A stretch of 64,000 nt of DNA, taken from Brevibacterium zhoupengii (GTDB lineage: Bacteria; Actinomycetota; Actinomycetes; Actinomycetales; Brevibacteriaceae). Numbering within the stretch: position 1 is the first letter of the stretch; each line of letters begins with the position of its first letter. The stretch covers positions 1,922,001-1,986,000 of the forward strand of contig NZ_CP088298.1 in the NCBI RefSeq assembly GCF_021117425.1, in the 5' to 3' direction. The notes beneath the pieces are model-generated. The model saw only the letters and a program-made list of their open reading frames with translations. It did not search any database and had not been told where the DNA came from. The position numbers were made by a program, and so were the translations under genes. This document shows positions 35,251 to 43,744 of the stretch, piece after piece.

Positions 35251-36134
35251 GCATCTCATCCGATACGACTGACCACACTGACACGGCTGGCACGTCCGGC
35301 AAAGCAGGCACGTCTGCTGGGACGACGTCGACGGCAACGCCGTTGGCGGCCCAGCATCTCGACCTGGCCTATGACCATCGCCAGGTCATCACCGACCTGG
35401 ACGTCGAGATCGCTCCTGGCAAGTTCACCGTCATCGTCGGCCCCAACGCCTGCGGCAAGTCGACGCTGTTGCGGGCACTGGCCAGGCTGATGACTCCGGC
35501 GAAGGGCACGGTTCTCCTCGACGGCGGCAATATCGCTAAGCTGAAGACGAAGCAGATCGCCAAGCGACTGGGATTGCTCCCACAGACGTCGATCGCCCCA
35601 GACGGCATCACCGTGGCCGAGCTCGTGGCTCGCGGGCGCCACCCACACCAGTCGTTCCTCAAACAATGGACAGACCAGGACGAAGTTGCCGTGCTCTCAG
35701 CACTGCGGGCAACGAACACCGAAGAGCTCTCGGGTCGCCAGGTCGACGAACTCTCCGGCGGTCAGCGGCAACGGGTCTGGGTGGCGATGGTCCTCGCACA
35801 GGAAACGCCGCTGATGCTGCTCGACGAACCCACTACGTTCTTAGACCTTGCCTTCCAGATCGACCTGCTCGATCTATTCGCACAGCTCAATCACGAACAC
35901 GGCCACACCTTCGTCGCCGTCCTCCACGATCTCAACCAGGCCTGCCGCTACGCCGATGAAATCATCGCGATGAAGAACGGCGCAATAGTCGCCCAGGGCC
36001 CACCAGCAAAGATCATCACATCAGAGTTGGTGCGCCAAGTCTTCGGCATCGACTGCACCATCATCGACGACCCCGTCACCGGTGCACCAATGATCGTTCC
36101 CGGCAAGCCGAAGAAGACCTTCGCCGAACGCTGA
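35247..36134 (+). CDS. Siderophore ABC transporter ATPase (FecE-like)
   Basis: 295 residues. A Thr/Ser-rich tail of about 30 residues precedes the ABC domain: Walker A GPNACGKSTLL (Ala-Cys in place of Gly-Ser/Ala-Gly spacer, Lys intact), Q-loop LLPQTS, signature LSGGQRQRVWVAM, Walker B LMLLDEPTTFLD and H-loop VLHDL. ATG overlaps the previous stop by 4 nt. Confidence 0.95.
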   Translation: MSISSDTTDHTDTAGTSGKAGTSAGTTSTATPLAAQHLDLAYDHRQVITDLDVEIAPGKFTVIVGPNACGKSTLLRALARLMTPAKGTVLLDGGNIAKLKTKQIAKRLGLLPQTSIAPDGITVAELVARGRHPHQSFLKQWTDQDEVAVLSALRATNTEELSGRQVDELSGGQRQRVWVAMVLAQETPLMLLDEPTTFLDLAFQIDLLDLFAQLNHEHGHTFVAVLHDLNQACRYADEIIAMKNGAIVAQGPPAKIITSELVRQVFGIDCTIIDDPVTGAPMIVPGKPKKTFAER

Positions 36135-36168
36135 CCCTCAACACCGTCTGACTGACCGAAGGCGCATC

Positions 36169-37116
36169 ATGAAGAGAATCAACATCGTCGTTGTCGCTCT
36201 CACCGCAGGGGCAATGACCCTCAGCGGCTGTTCGAGTGCCTCACCCATCAGTTCCTCCGGAGACGACGAGGCCGGAACGGGTGAGTCGGTGAGCGTCGAT
36301 ACGCTCAAAGGGACGGTCGAAGTTCCGGCGAACCCGGAGAACGTGGTCGCTCTCAATACGCCGGCGGCGGATGTTTCCGCGCAATTGGGCACCACACCAG
36401 TGGCCGTCGCCACCAGCCCAGATGAGCTCAACGCATGGCAACAGGGAGTTCTCGACGATGTCGCAGACGACTCATTGGTCAGTGACAGCTATGAGGTCGA
36501 CGTTGAGAAGGTTGCCTCCTATGAGCCTGACGTCATCTTTGCGGCCCCCTGGAATGTCACGGATGAGGCCGTCTACGAACAACTTTCGGACATAGCCCCA
36601 GTCGTGGTGCCGAAGTCGGAGTCGACCAATCCCGACTGGGATGTCAGTGCTCAGGTCGTCGGTGAGGCGTTGGGTAAGAAGGACGAGGTCGAAGAGGCCA
36701 TCGCCGCGACCAAGGAATCCATGAAGTCGCTGGGGGAGGAACTCGAGGTGGAGGGGAAGACCTATCAGGTCATCTCACCGAGGTCCGATGGCATCTACTT
36801 CGGAAACGCGGCACCTCTTGAACTCCTCGGTCTGAAGCCGGGCCAGCACCAGACTCCGGAAAAGGTCAATAGGTTCACACTCTCAGCGGAAGAGTTCAAC
36901 CAACTCGACGCCGACTACCTCTTCATCTGGGCAATGGATGAGGACGCAAAGTCCACGGTTGAGGACAATCCCAGCTACGACTCCCTGCCCGCGGTGAAGA
37001 ACGGGACCGCGAAATTCGTCGACGCCGACTTCACGACCGCGATCAACGGAGCGAGTCCTGCCAGCCTTGACTGGCTCATCAACGACAGCGGCATCGAAGA
37101 CGTGTTGAAGAAGTAA
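36169..37116 (+). CDS. Siderophore-binding lipoprotein 2
   Basis: 315 residues; signal peptide with lipobox LSGC (about Cys22), Ser-rich linker, then KGTVEVPANPENVVALNTPAADVSAQLG and YEQLSDIAPVVVPK of the helical-backbone binding-protein fold. It completes the importer with the upstream permease and ATPase genes. It is clearly diverged from the 28631 lipoprotein, so the two likely bind different siderophores. GAAGG lies before ATG 36169. Confidence 0.93.
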   Translation: MKRINIVVVALTAGAMTLSGCSSASPISSSGDDEAGTGESVSVDTLKGTVEVPANPENVVALNTPAADVSAQLGTTPVAVATSPDELNAWQQGVLDDVADDSLVSDSYEVDVEKVASYEPDVIFAAPWNVTDEAVYEQLSDIAPVVVPKSESTNPDWDVSAQVVGEALGKKDEVEEAIAATKESMKSLGEELEVEGKTYQVISPRSDGIYFGNAAPLELLGLKPGQHQTPEKVNRFTLSAEEFNQLDADYLFIWAMDEDAKSTVEDNPSYDSLPAVKNGTAKFVDADFTTAINGASPASLDWLINDSGIEDVLKK

Positions 37117-37119
37117 TAC

Positions 37120-38283
37120 TCAGCTTCCCGACGAGTCCTTGCCCTGATTCGGGGCGTAGTTCGGCTTAGGTCCCGCGCCGTGTTCTGCAGTTCCTGCGCC
37201 GTGATCTGCAGAAGAAGGGGCGTCCGCGATTGAGGACGCATCCGCAGCGGCTCCGGCAGCATCTCTCTCGGCGTGCGGCTTCTCCGCGGGCGACTCCTCG
37301 TTCGTCTGACCGGTGGTGTCCTTGTCGTCCTTGTTCCCCGACTTCAGCAGAGCAGTGAAGCCGATGGCGATACCAGCCACGATTCCGCCCCAGATGGCGC
37401 CGAGGATGAGCGAGAAGAAGGTGTTGACCAGCCAGCCGAGGAAGCCGCCGACTCCGGCGATCGCAGCCACGGGCTCCTCGAGATGGTGGACGAAGTCATA
37501 AAGGGCGTGGAATCCGAGTTCGTCGGTACCCACGAGGATGATGTGTCCACCGACCCAGAGCATGGCAAACGTGCCGATGACCGAGAGACCAGCAAGAAGT
37601 TTGGGCATCGCTTTGACGAGGAAGCGGCCGAACTTCTGGGTGCCCGGCTCGTCTTTCTTTGCCATGTGCAGGCCGATGTCGTCCATCTTCACGATGAGGC
37701 CGACTGTGCCGTAGACGCCGACTGTAATGCCCAAGGCGACGACGACGAGGATGATGGCACGTGAGAGCAGCGACTCATCGGCTACCTCATTGAGTGCGAT
37801 GACCATGATCTCGCAGCTGAGGACGAAATCCGTGGTGATGGCGGAGCGGACGATCTTCTTCTCCGCGTCGCCATCGTCCTTCTTGCCGTGCTTGGATTTC
37901 ATCTTCGGCTCTTCGTGATGTTTGATCCACCCGAGCTTCTCGAAGATCTTCTCTGCGCCTTCGAAACACAGGTAGGTGCCGCCCACCATGAGGAGCGGAG
38001 TCAGCAACCAGGGGAGGAACTGACTGAGCAGGAGGATGATGGGCAAGATGATGAGGATCTTGTTGACCAGAGAGCCGAGAGCGATGCGCTTGATGATCGG
38101 CAGCTCTCGCTTCGGATCGACGCCTTCGACGAACTTCGGCGTGACCGCAGCATCATCGACGACGACTCCCGCGGCCTTGATGCTCGCTCGTGAGGCTCCG
38201 GCGGCAACGTCGTCGAGGCTCGCCGCAGAGAGTTTCACGAGCGCAGCGACGTCATCGAGGAGCGCAAACAGTCCGCCGGCCAT
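37120..38283 (-). CDS. DUF808-family membrane protein
   Basis: 387 residues. MAGGLFALLDDVAALVKLSA and SLDDVAAGASRASIKAAGVVVDDAAVTPKFV are the nearly invariant start of DUF808 (YedI-like) inner membrane proteins; about 6-7 hydrophobic segments follow. Transport function is unknown. The C-terminal 60 residues are an Ala/Asp/Glu-rich tail. It starts directly after the stop of the second META gene and ends 3 nt from the convergent lipoprotein gene. Confidence 0.9.
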   Translation of the reverse strand: MAGGLFALLDDVAALVKLSAASLDDVAAGASRASIKAAGVVVDDAAVTPKFVEGVDPKRELPIIKRIALGSLVNKILIILPIILLLSQFLPWLLTPLLMVGGTYLCFEGAEKIFEKLGWIKHHEEPKMKSKHGKKDDGDAEKKIVRSAITTDFVLSCEIMVIALNEVADESLLSRAIILVVVALGITVGVYGTVGLIVKMDDIGLHMAKKDEPGTQKFGRFLVKAMPKLLAGLSVIGTFAMLWVGGHIILVGTDELGFHALYDFVHHLEEPVAAIAGVGGFLGWLVNTFFSLILGAIWGGIVAGIAIGFTALLKSGNKDDKDTTGQTNEESPAEKPHAERDAAGAAADASSIADAPSSADHGAGTAEHGAGPKPNYAPNQGKDSSGS

Positions 38284-38604
38284 CTATCGTCCTTCGTCGG
38301 GTTCGTTCGAACCGGTGTCTTTGGCCAACTCGCCGAGGTGGTTGCCGCCATGGTCGAGGACGGTGAGTACGTCACCGTCGGCCTCAACACGGTGAACTCG
38401 GCCCACCCAAGGCTCCATGCCCATGACGGCGCGCTGGGTGGTGGCGAAGGGTTTGATGACCGCTCCCGAACCCTCCGGTCCCCAGGTGGTCGAGATTCGG
38501 TTTCCGCCATCGCTGCCGGTCAGCGTTCCGTCCTCGTCAAACTTGAGGAACGCTGAGGACCCGTCCTTGGAGCTGACCCACTTGCCGTTGACTGAATTGC
38601 TCAT
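38284..38604 (-). CDS. META-domain-like cytosolic protein
   Basis: 106 residues without signal peptide. NGKWVSSKDGSSAFLKFDED, GSDGGNRISTTW and IKPFATTQRAV align with the exported neighbour upstream (GKWTS, GTDGCNAIKTTW, ITPFTSTQKAC), placing both in the META/HslJ-like fold. The two cysteines of the exported copy are Gly34 and Val60 here, as expected for a cytoplasmic copy that needs no disulfide. Start ATG 38604 with GGAGGAG upstream, overlapping the preceding stop by 4 nt. Confidence 0.8.
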   Translation of the reverse strand: MSNSVNGKWVSSKDGSSAFLKFDEDGTLTGSDGGNRISTTWGPEGSGAVIKPFATTQRAVMGMEPWVGRVHRVEADGDVLTVLDHGGNHLGELAKDTGSNEPDEGR

Positions 38605-39065
38605 TTCTCCTCCTTTTCCAGACCGCCGATGACCTTGCCTTTGCCGTCCATGACCTTCATGACGTTGCCTTCGATCGTCGCAGAGACGGCACCTGACAAC
38701 CACGTGTCGACGCCGGCGCAGGCCTTCTGAGTCGAAGTGAACGGTGTGATGATGACCTTGTCACCGTCGACCTCCCACGTTGTCTTGATCGCATTGCAGC
38801 CGTCGGTTCCCTCGACATGACCGTCCTCAGAGAACTCAAGGTAGGGCTCTCCGGCTTCAGGGGAAGTCCATTTGCCGGTCGGATCAAGAGCAGAGGAGTC
38901 TGCCGAGTCTGACGGAGTGTTGGTTTCTGTGGGGGCGGAGCTGGTCGGCCCGCTGGGTTCGGAACCTGGCCCGCACGCGGCAAGGGGCAGGACGAGACCA
39001 AGGACGGCGACTCCCAGGGCACGTTTGAACGTTGCGGAAGGTCTGTTTGCAGTGAGGTTGAGCAT
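38601..39065 (-). CDS. META-domain lipoprotein
   Basis: 154 residues. Signal peptide ending in lipobox LAAC (Cys31), a Ser/Thr/Pro-rich spacer (32-62), then one META/HslJ-like domain: GKWTSPEAGEPYLEFSEDG, GTDGCNAIKTTW and FTSTQKACAGVDTW, with Cys90 and Cys116 likely disulfide-bonded outside the membrane. HslJ relatives are linked to stress resistance. It is first in the META-META-DUF808 operon. Confidence 0.85.
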   Translation of the reverse strand: MLNLTANRPSATFKRALGVAVLGLVLPLAACGPGSEPSGPTSSAPTETNTPSDSADSSALDPTGKWTSPEAGEPYLEFSEDGHVEGTDGCNAIKTTWEVDGDKVIITPFTSTQKACAGVDTWLSGAVSATIEGNVMKVMDGKGKVIGGLEKEEK

Positions 39066-39310
39066 GCACCGATCATAACGGCCAGCATTGACAGCTCCAT
39101 GGAGAACTCGGAAGATTGCCTGCCAATTCAGCTTTTGTAAGTTGTGTTCACGAGCAACACGCATTGTGGTTGCTTCCCATCGTTGCCAAACCGTAACCTT
39201 TCATGTGGTTGAAAGACTGTTCTCAGAAGCATCCGCACAGTTGTTCAGGTGCGGGACGAAGAGTACACAGACAATTGCAACAGTGATTACGATCAAGGGA
39301 ACCCAAGAGT
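39066..39310 (+). promoter_or_regulatory. AT-richer leader region of protease 1 gene
   Basis: 245 nt without a gene. GTAAC followed after 6 nt by TGTGG (39193-39208) resembles the better GTAAC-N6-GTGAC element before the second protease gene. I see no hairpin with a T tract and no convincing promoter pair. Confidence 0.35.
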
Positions 39311-41230
39311 ATGCAGAAGAAACTCGTTCAGAGTTCGCTGGCACTGACCGCCGCAGCGGCGCTCGGTCTCGGCAGTGCGTTCGTCGCATCCCCAGCCATG
39401 GCCGCTGACGCCGGTCCGCAGAAGCTCGACGTGCAGAGCGATGCACAGGTGCAGAAGGCACTGTCCGATGTCGATGGCGTCAACGCCTACGGTGCTAAGG
39501 GCGGAAAGCTCAACATCGGTGTCGAGAAGAAGACCGCCGAGGTCAAAGATCTTGAAAAGAAGTTCACCAACATCGACGTCACTGTCGGTGTTAAGGAACT
39601 CAAGCGTTATGCCGAGACTGACGTCGTCGGCGGCGCAGGCTACCTCGCCGACGCTGGTGCTGGCGCGGGCGCCTGCTCGACCGGTTTCTCAGGTTGGGAC
39701 GGAGACGGAAAGCCTGTCATCCTGACTGCTGGCCACTGCTCGAAGATCATCGAAGAGAACGGTGACATCACCGGAGACACCACGGTCAACGAGACCGAAG
39801 AGCCCAAGTCTGCTCCCGCGAACGGCGGAGAAGGATTCAAGGCTTCCGGCAACGGAGTTCTCGGCGAATGGGGCTTCCACAGCTACGGCAGTGGTGACCT
39901 CCTGGACGGTTCGGAAGATCCGTCGACTGCCAAAGACAGCGACATCGACTTCGCCGTGATCAACGTCGACGAGTCGAAGTACGCGGCCAAGAACGGTGTC
40001 ACCGACTGGACCAGCGCAGACTCGAACGACCTGTCCACGAGCCTGGAGACCGACATCACCAAGGTCGGTGCACACGAAAACGGCACCGTTCAGAAGTCCG
40101 GCCGCACCACTGGCCTGACCGAGGGCGACGTCTACACCGAGTACAACGACAAATTCGACTTTGCGAACGTCGGCGGATACTGGGTGCACGGCTTCGGCGT
40201 GACCTCATCGACTGACAAGCCCTTCTCACAGCCGGGCGACTCCGGTGGCGCCGTGTTCCAGGGCGACACCGCTGTTGGTGTCATCTCCGGTGGCGGACCG
40301 CTGGACGAAAGCACCCAGTTCGGCTGGGTTGCCGACCTCGACCACTCCCTTGAGCAGTCCGGTGTCGACTTCAACCTCGAGAAGCCAGGCGACGAGACCC
40401 CTGAAGCCCCAGCGGCTCCAGAGGTCAAGGATCAGACGATCAAGCCCAACGGCGACGTCACGGGCAAGGCGACTGCTGGCGCCGAGGTCAAGCTTGACTG
40501 GGCACCTGCCAAGGGCACCCAGGGTGCAGAGACCCAGGCCGCCACTGAAGGTTCAGAAACAGTGAAGGCCGACGAAGACGGCAACTTCACCGTTGAGGGT
40601 CCTGAGGCTGCAGGCGACTACGACTACACCGCTGTTGCCACAGTCGACGGACAGGAATCCAAGCCTGCCGAATTCCAGGTCACAGTTGAAGAGGAAAAGA
40701 CCGAGACTCCTGCTCCTGCCGAGCGCGAGATCAACGTTGACCCCAAAGAGATTGCCGCTTCTGACTTCGTGAAGGAAGACAAGGGCGTGACCGTGACGGT
40801 CAAGGGCTTCGACGAGGGCGAGAAAGTGTCTCTCAAGGTCGCATCCGGCCCGGAGAACGTTGAAGGCATCACTCTTGACGAGACCGCGAACGAGAACGGC
40901 GCTGCCGCATTCTCGATCTACGGAACCAGCGAGGCTGACCCGTCGGTCTACCTCGGCAAGTACGACGTGACCGTTACCGGCGCCAACGACACCGAAGAGG
41001 AAGAGGCTCTGGCCGGCTCCTTCAACGTTGTCGAAGACGAAGAGGGCAACGGCGGCGGCGGAAACGACGATGGCAACAATGACGATGATGGCAATGGTGA
41101 CGGTGGAGACGGCGGATCCGATCTGCCTCGCACCGGTGCTGAACTGACCGGCCTCGCAGCCGGAGCCGGACTCCTCGTTGTCGGTGGAGCTGCAGTCGTT
41201 CTGACCATGCGTCGGAACAAGAAGAACTGA
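39311..41230 (+). CDS. LPxTG-anchored S1-family serine protease 1
   Basis: 639 residues. Signal peptide (MQKKLVQSSLALTAAAALGL, cleavage near AMAAD), then a propeptide of about 80 residues as in streptogrisin/alpha-lytic-type proteases. The protease domain has LTAGHCS (His142), DIDFAVI (Asp213) and GDSGGAVF (Ser311). Ig-like modules follow (about 365-470 and 480-580), then a Gly/Asp-rich spacer, the sortase motif LPRTG (605-609), a hydrophobic helix and an RRNKKN tail. It should be secreted, matured and covalently linked to peptidoglycan. The second copy starts 270 nt downstream. Confidence 0.93.
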   Translation: MQKKLVQSSLALTAAAALGLGSAFVASPAMAADAGPQKLDVQSDAQVQKALSDVDGVNAYGAKGGKLNIGVEKKTAEVKDLEKKFTNIDVTVGVKELKRYAETDVVGGAGYLADAGAGAGACSTGFSGWDGDGKPVILTAGHCSKIIEENGDITGDTTVNETEEPKSAPANGGEGFKASGNGVLGEWGFHSYGSGDLLDGSEDPSTAKDSDIDFAVINVDESKYAAKNGVTDWTSADSNDLSTSLETDITKVGAHENGTVQKSGRTTGLTEGDVYTEYNDKFDFANVGGYWVHGFGVTSSTDKPFSQPGDSGGAVFQGDTAVGVISGGGPLDESTQFGWVADLDHSLEQSGVDFNLEKPGDETPEAPAAPEVKDQTIKPNGDVTGKATAGAEVKLDWAPAKGTQGAETQAATEGSETVKADEDGNFTVEGPEAAGDYDYTAVATVDGQESKPAEFQVTVEEEKTETPAPAEREINVDPKEIAASDFVKEDKGVTVTVKGFDEGEKVSLKVASGPENVEGITLDETANENGAAAFSIYGTSEADPSVYLGKYDVTVTGANDTEEEEALAGSFNVVEDEEGNGGGGNDDGNNDDDGNGDGGDGGSDLPRTGAELTGLAAGAGLLVVGGAAVVLTMRRNKKN

Positions 41231-41274
41231 AAATGACTCACTCGATCATCTGATGATCGTCTGAGAGTTCACGC

Positions 41275-41306
41275 GAGCGCCCCTGGTCTACGGACCAGGG
41301 GCGCTC
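41275..41306 (+). terminator. Strong terminator hairpin, TACG loop
   Basis: A perfect 14-bp GC-rich stem (41275-41288 with 41293-41306) capped by TACG, a UNCG-class stable tetraloop. Little T follows. Confidence 0.9.
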
Positions 41307-41431
41307 GTCTATGCTTGGGCGATTTGGGATGAGCCAAGAAGCTACTCTTCGGTATTCAGCGACCCCTGTTGTTTCGTTCATTTAGTTCACAAGAATGGGG
41401 TTACTTTTTTGGTAGTCGCAGTACGTCCCCC

Positions 41432-41447
41432 GTAACCTTATCGTGAC
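41432..41447 (+). promoter_or_regulatory. GTAAC-N6-GTGAC direct repeat, MtrA-like site candidate
   Basis: GTAAC and GTGAC are spaced by 6 nt, 54 nt before the second protease start. MtrA of actinobacteria binds direct repeats of this kind at cell-wall genes; the assignment is inference. Confidence 0.3.
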
Positions 41448-41500
41448 CAAGGTCATCAAGTTGTGATGTTGCAACCTCCTGATAAGAGAAACGGAAACAT

Positions 41501-43651
41501 ATGCAGAAGAAACTCGTGCAGAGTTCGCTGGCACTGGCCGCCGCCGCGGCGCTGGGATTGAGCGGTGCATTTGTCGCCAGCCCAGCGGCTGCCGACAAGC
41601 CAGACTTGAATGTTGAGACCGATACCGCACTGCAGACCGCGGTGCACAAGAACCTCGCGGATAAGAACGGCGAGTTGGCCTCCGAAGTCGGTCGCTTCGG
41701 CGTCCAGGGTGACACCCTGGTGCTGGGAGTGTCGGAAAAGACGGACAAAGTCAAGGAGCTCGCGTCGAAATACGACAACGTCGAGGTCATCGTAGATCCG
41801 AAATTCGTTGAAGCTGAGCCACAGGACGCCAAAGACCTCGTTGGCGGCGCTGGCTATATGCTCAGTGTCCCCTCCGACGAGAATCTGGTCAGCGCTTGCT
41901 CGACCGGATTCGCTGGTTGGGATTCTTCCGGCAACCAGGTAGTGCTGACCGCTGGTCACTGCGCAGTAGATTCCACAACTGGTGCTGAGGACAAGATCCT
42001 CGACCTCGAGAAGCCATCCGCCGCCGAAGCAGCCGGGGGAGAGGGCTTCTTGCCGGCAGGTACGGGTTCCCCGGGTACATGGGGATTCCACCAGTACGGC
42101 TCTGACATCGTCGACAATGAAGTCGTTGACGAAGACAAAGCCATCGACTTCGCCGTCATTAAGGTTGCAGACGGTTTCACCACAAAGGCAGAGGTAACCG
42201 ACTGGACTACTGCTAAGGATGACGACCTGTCGCTGAGCACGACGGAGATGGCGCAGGTTGGCACCGAAACGCCGGGTGCGACGATCCACAAATCGGGCCG
42301 TACGACTGGTGTCACCGAAGGCACGGTCCTGGACGACCCGGATGCGTTCGAGTATGCGAATATCGGGGGCCGCGCAGTTCACGGTTTCGAAGTCACCGAC
42401 GGTGCAACGCGATTCTCTGACCATGGCGATTCGGGCGGCGCCGTCTATCAGGGTGACACCGCTGTCGGCGTCATCTCGGGTGGGCCAGAAGCCGGCGGTT
42501 GGTCGTGGGTTGCTGACCTCGACAACTCAATCGCAAAATCGGGCGAGACCTTCACTTTCGAAGACCCGAATGAGACGCCAGAAGCTCCTGAAGCTCCTGT
42601 TGCTGAGAGCCAGACCATTGAGTCCAATGGCTCTGTTGTCGGCAAAGCCGTTCCCAATGCCGACGTGAAGATCTCGTGGGCTGCAGCCGAGGGACAGGTC
42701 GCCAACCAGATGGCGCAGGCCGAGCCGCAGGGTGCACCGGAAGGTGAAGAGACGGTCACCGCCGATGCCGAGGGTAACTTCACCATTGAAGGCCCCGAAG
42801 CTGAAGGCAAGTACTCGTACTCTGCTACTGCAGTCGTCGACGGTCAGGAATCAGCGGCCACTGAGTTCGAAGTAACTGTTGAAGCAGCTGACGAAGCTGA
42901 AGCCGAAGCTACTGCAGAAGCCGACGCTGATGCTGGTGTAGAGGCTGACGCAGCTGCCGGAGGCGACGACGCTAACGCCGACTCCGCCGCCGATGGTGCC
43001 GAAGCTGACGCTGGTGCCGACGGAGCGGACGCTGGTGCAGACGGCGCCGAAGCCGATGCCGATGGCAACGACTCGGACGCCGGTGCAGGTGCCGATGCTA
43101 AGAACGCAGAGTCCAACGCTGACTCCGATGGATCGAAGGACGGCGAAGCTCCCGAAGAGCGCAAGCTCTCAATCGAGCCTAAGGAAGTTTCTGCTTCTGA
43201 CTTCGTGAAGCAGGACAAGGGCGTGCAGATCCTGGCTGCAGGCTTCGAAGAGGGCGAAAAAGTCTCACTCGAGGTCGTTGCTGGTCCTGAAAACGTTGAG
43301 GGCATCACCCTTGATGAGACTGCCAATGCCGACGGTGTTGCCGCATTCTCGATCTACGGCACCAGCGCATCCGATCCGTCGGTCTACCTCGGCAAGTACA
43401 ACGTTGAGGTCACCGGCGCCAATGACACCGAAGATGAGTCGGCCCTGACCGGATCATTCGAGGTCGTTGCTGACGAAGATGGCAACGGCGGCGGCGGAAA
43501 CGACGACGGGGACAATGGTGACGGGGGAGACGGCGGATCTGATCTGCCTCGTACCGGTGCTGAACTGACCGGCCTCGCTGCCGGTGCGGGACTCCTCGTT
43601 GTCGGTGGAGCAGCGGTCGTTCTGACCATGCGTCGCAAGAAGAACAACTGA
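41501..43651 (+). CDS. LPxTG-anchored S1-family serine protease 2
   Basis: 716 residues and a clear paralogue of the preceding protease. Signal peptide MQKKLVQSSLALAAAAALGL, propeptide, catalytic LTAGHCA (His153), IDFAVIK (Asp216) and GDSGGAVY (Ser311), two Ig-like modules, then LPRTG at 682-686, membrane helix and RRKKNN. It differs by an Ala/Asp/Gly-rich stalk of about 80 residues (465-545) inserted between the two modules. Codon bias of the signal peptide and the C-terminal 100 residues matches copy 1 most closely, so ends are most conserved. Confidence 0.93.
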   Translation: MQKKLVQSSLALAAAAALGLSGAFVASPAAADKPDLNVETDTALQTAVHKNLADKNGELASEVGRFGVQGDTLVLGVSEKTDKVKELASKYDNVEVIVDPKFVEAEPQDAKDLVGGAGYMLSVPSDENLVSACSTGFAGWDSSGNQVVLTAGHCAVDSTTGAEDKILDLEKPSAAEAAGGEGFLPAGTGSPGTWGFHQYGSDIVDNEVVDEDKAIDFAVIKVADGFTTKAEVTDWTTAKDDDLSLSTTEMAQVGTETPGATIHKSGRTTGVTEGTVLDDPDAFEYANIGGRAVHGFEVTDGATRFSDHGDSGGAVYQGDTAVGVISGGPEAGGWSWVADLDNSIAKSGETFTFEDPNETPEAPEAPVAESQTIESNGSVVGKAVPNADVKISWAAAEGQVANQMAQAEPQGAPEGEETVTADAEGNFTIEGPEAEGKYSYSATAVVDGQESAATEFEVTVEAADEAEAEATAEADADAGVEADAAAGGDDANADSAADGAEADAGADGADAGADGAEADADGNDSDAGAGADAKNAESNADSDGSKDGEAPEERKLSIEPKEVSASDFVKQDKGVQILAAGFEEGEKVSLEVVAGPENVEGITLDETANADGVAAFSIYGTSASDPSVYLGKYNVEVTGANDTEDESALTGSFEVVADEDGNGGGGNDDGDNGDGGDGGSDLPRTGAELTGLAAGAGLLVVGGAAVVLTMRRKKNN
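42885..43140 (+). repeat. Low-complexity Ala/Asp-rich stalk coding repeats
   Basis: Degenerate GCT/GCC-GAC/GAA codon repeats encode units such as ADAGADGADAGADGAEAD. Absent from protease 1 but similar in composition to the 5'-nucleotidase stalk at 49380-49660. Confidence 0.8.
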
Positions 43652-43692
43652 GAATGGCTCACACGATCAGCAAATGATCGCCTGACTGCTCA

Positions 43693-43730
43693 GCAGAGTG
43701 CCCCTGGTCTTCGGACCGGGGGCACTCTGC
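43693..43730 (+). terminator. Strong terminator hairpin, TTCG loop
   Basis: A 17-bp stem with one G-U pair (43693-43709 with 43714-43730) capped by a TTCG tetraloop, followed by GTATTTATTC. It is homologous to the hairpin after protease 1. Confidence 0.92.
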
Positions 43731-43744
43731 GTATTTATTCGGTC

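Larger units (their letters stand above)
41231..41500 (+). other. Intergenic region between tandem protease genes
   Basis: 270 nt that hold a terminator (41275-41306), then an AT-richer stretch with a run of six T (41405-41410) and the GTAAC-N6-GTGAC element. The first 40 nt resemble the sequence after the second protease gene, so the duplication included the 3' flank. Confidence 0.7.

Noticed and set aside
41456..42424. Leftward frame of about 320 codons opposite protease 2
   Set aside because: Shadow of a coding repeat-free region; no start signals and no family resemblance.
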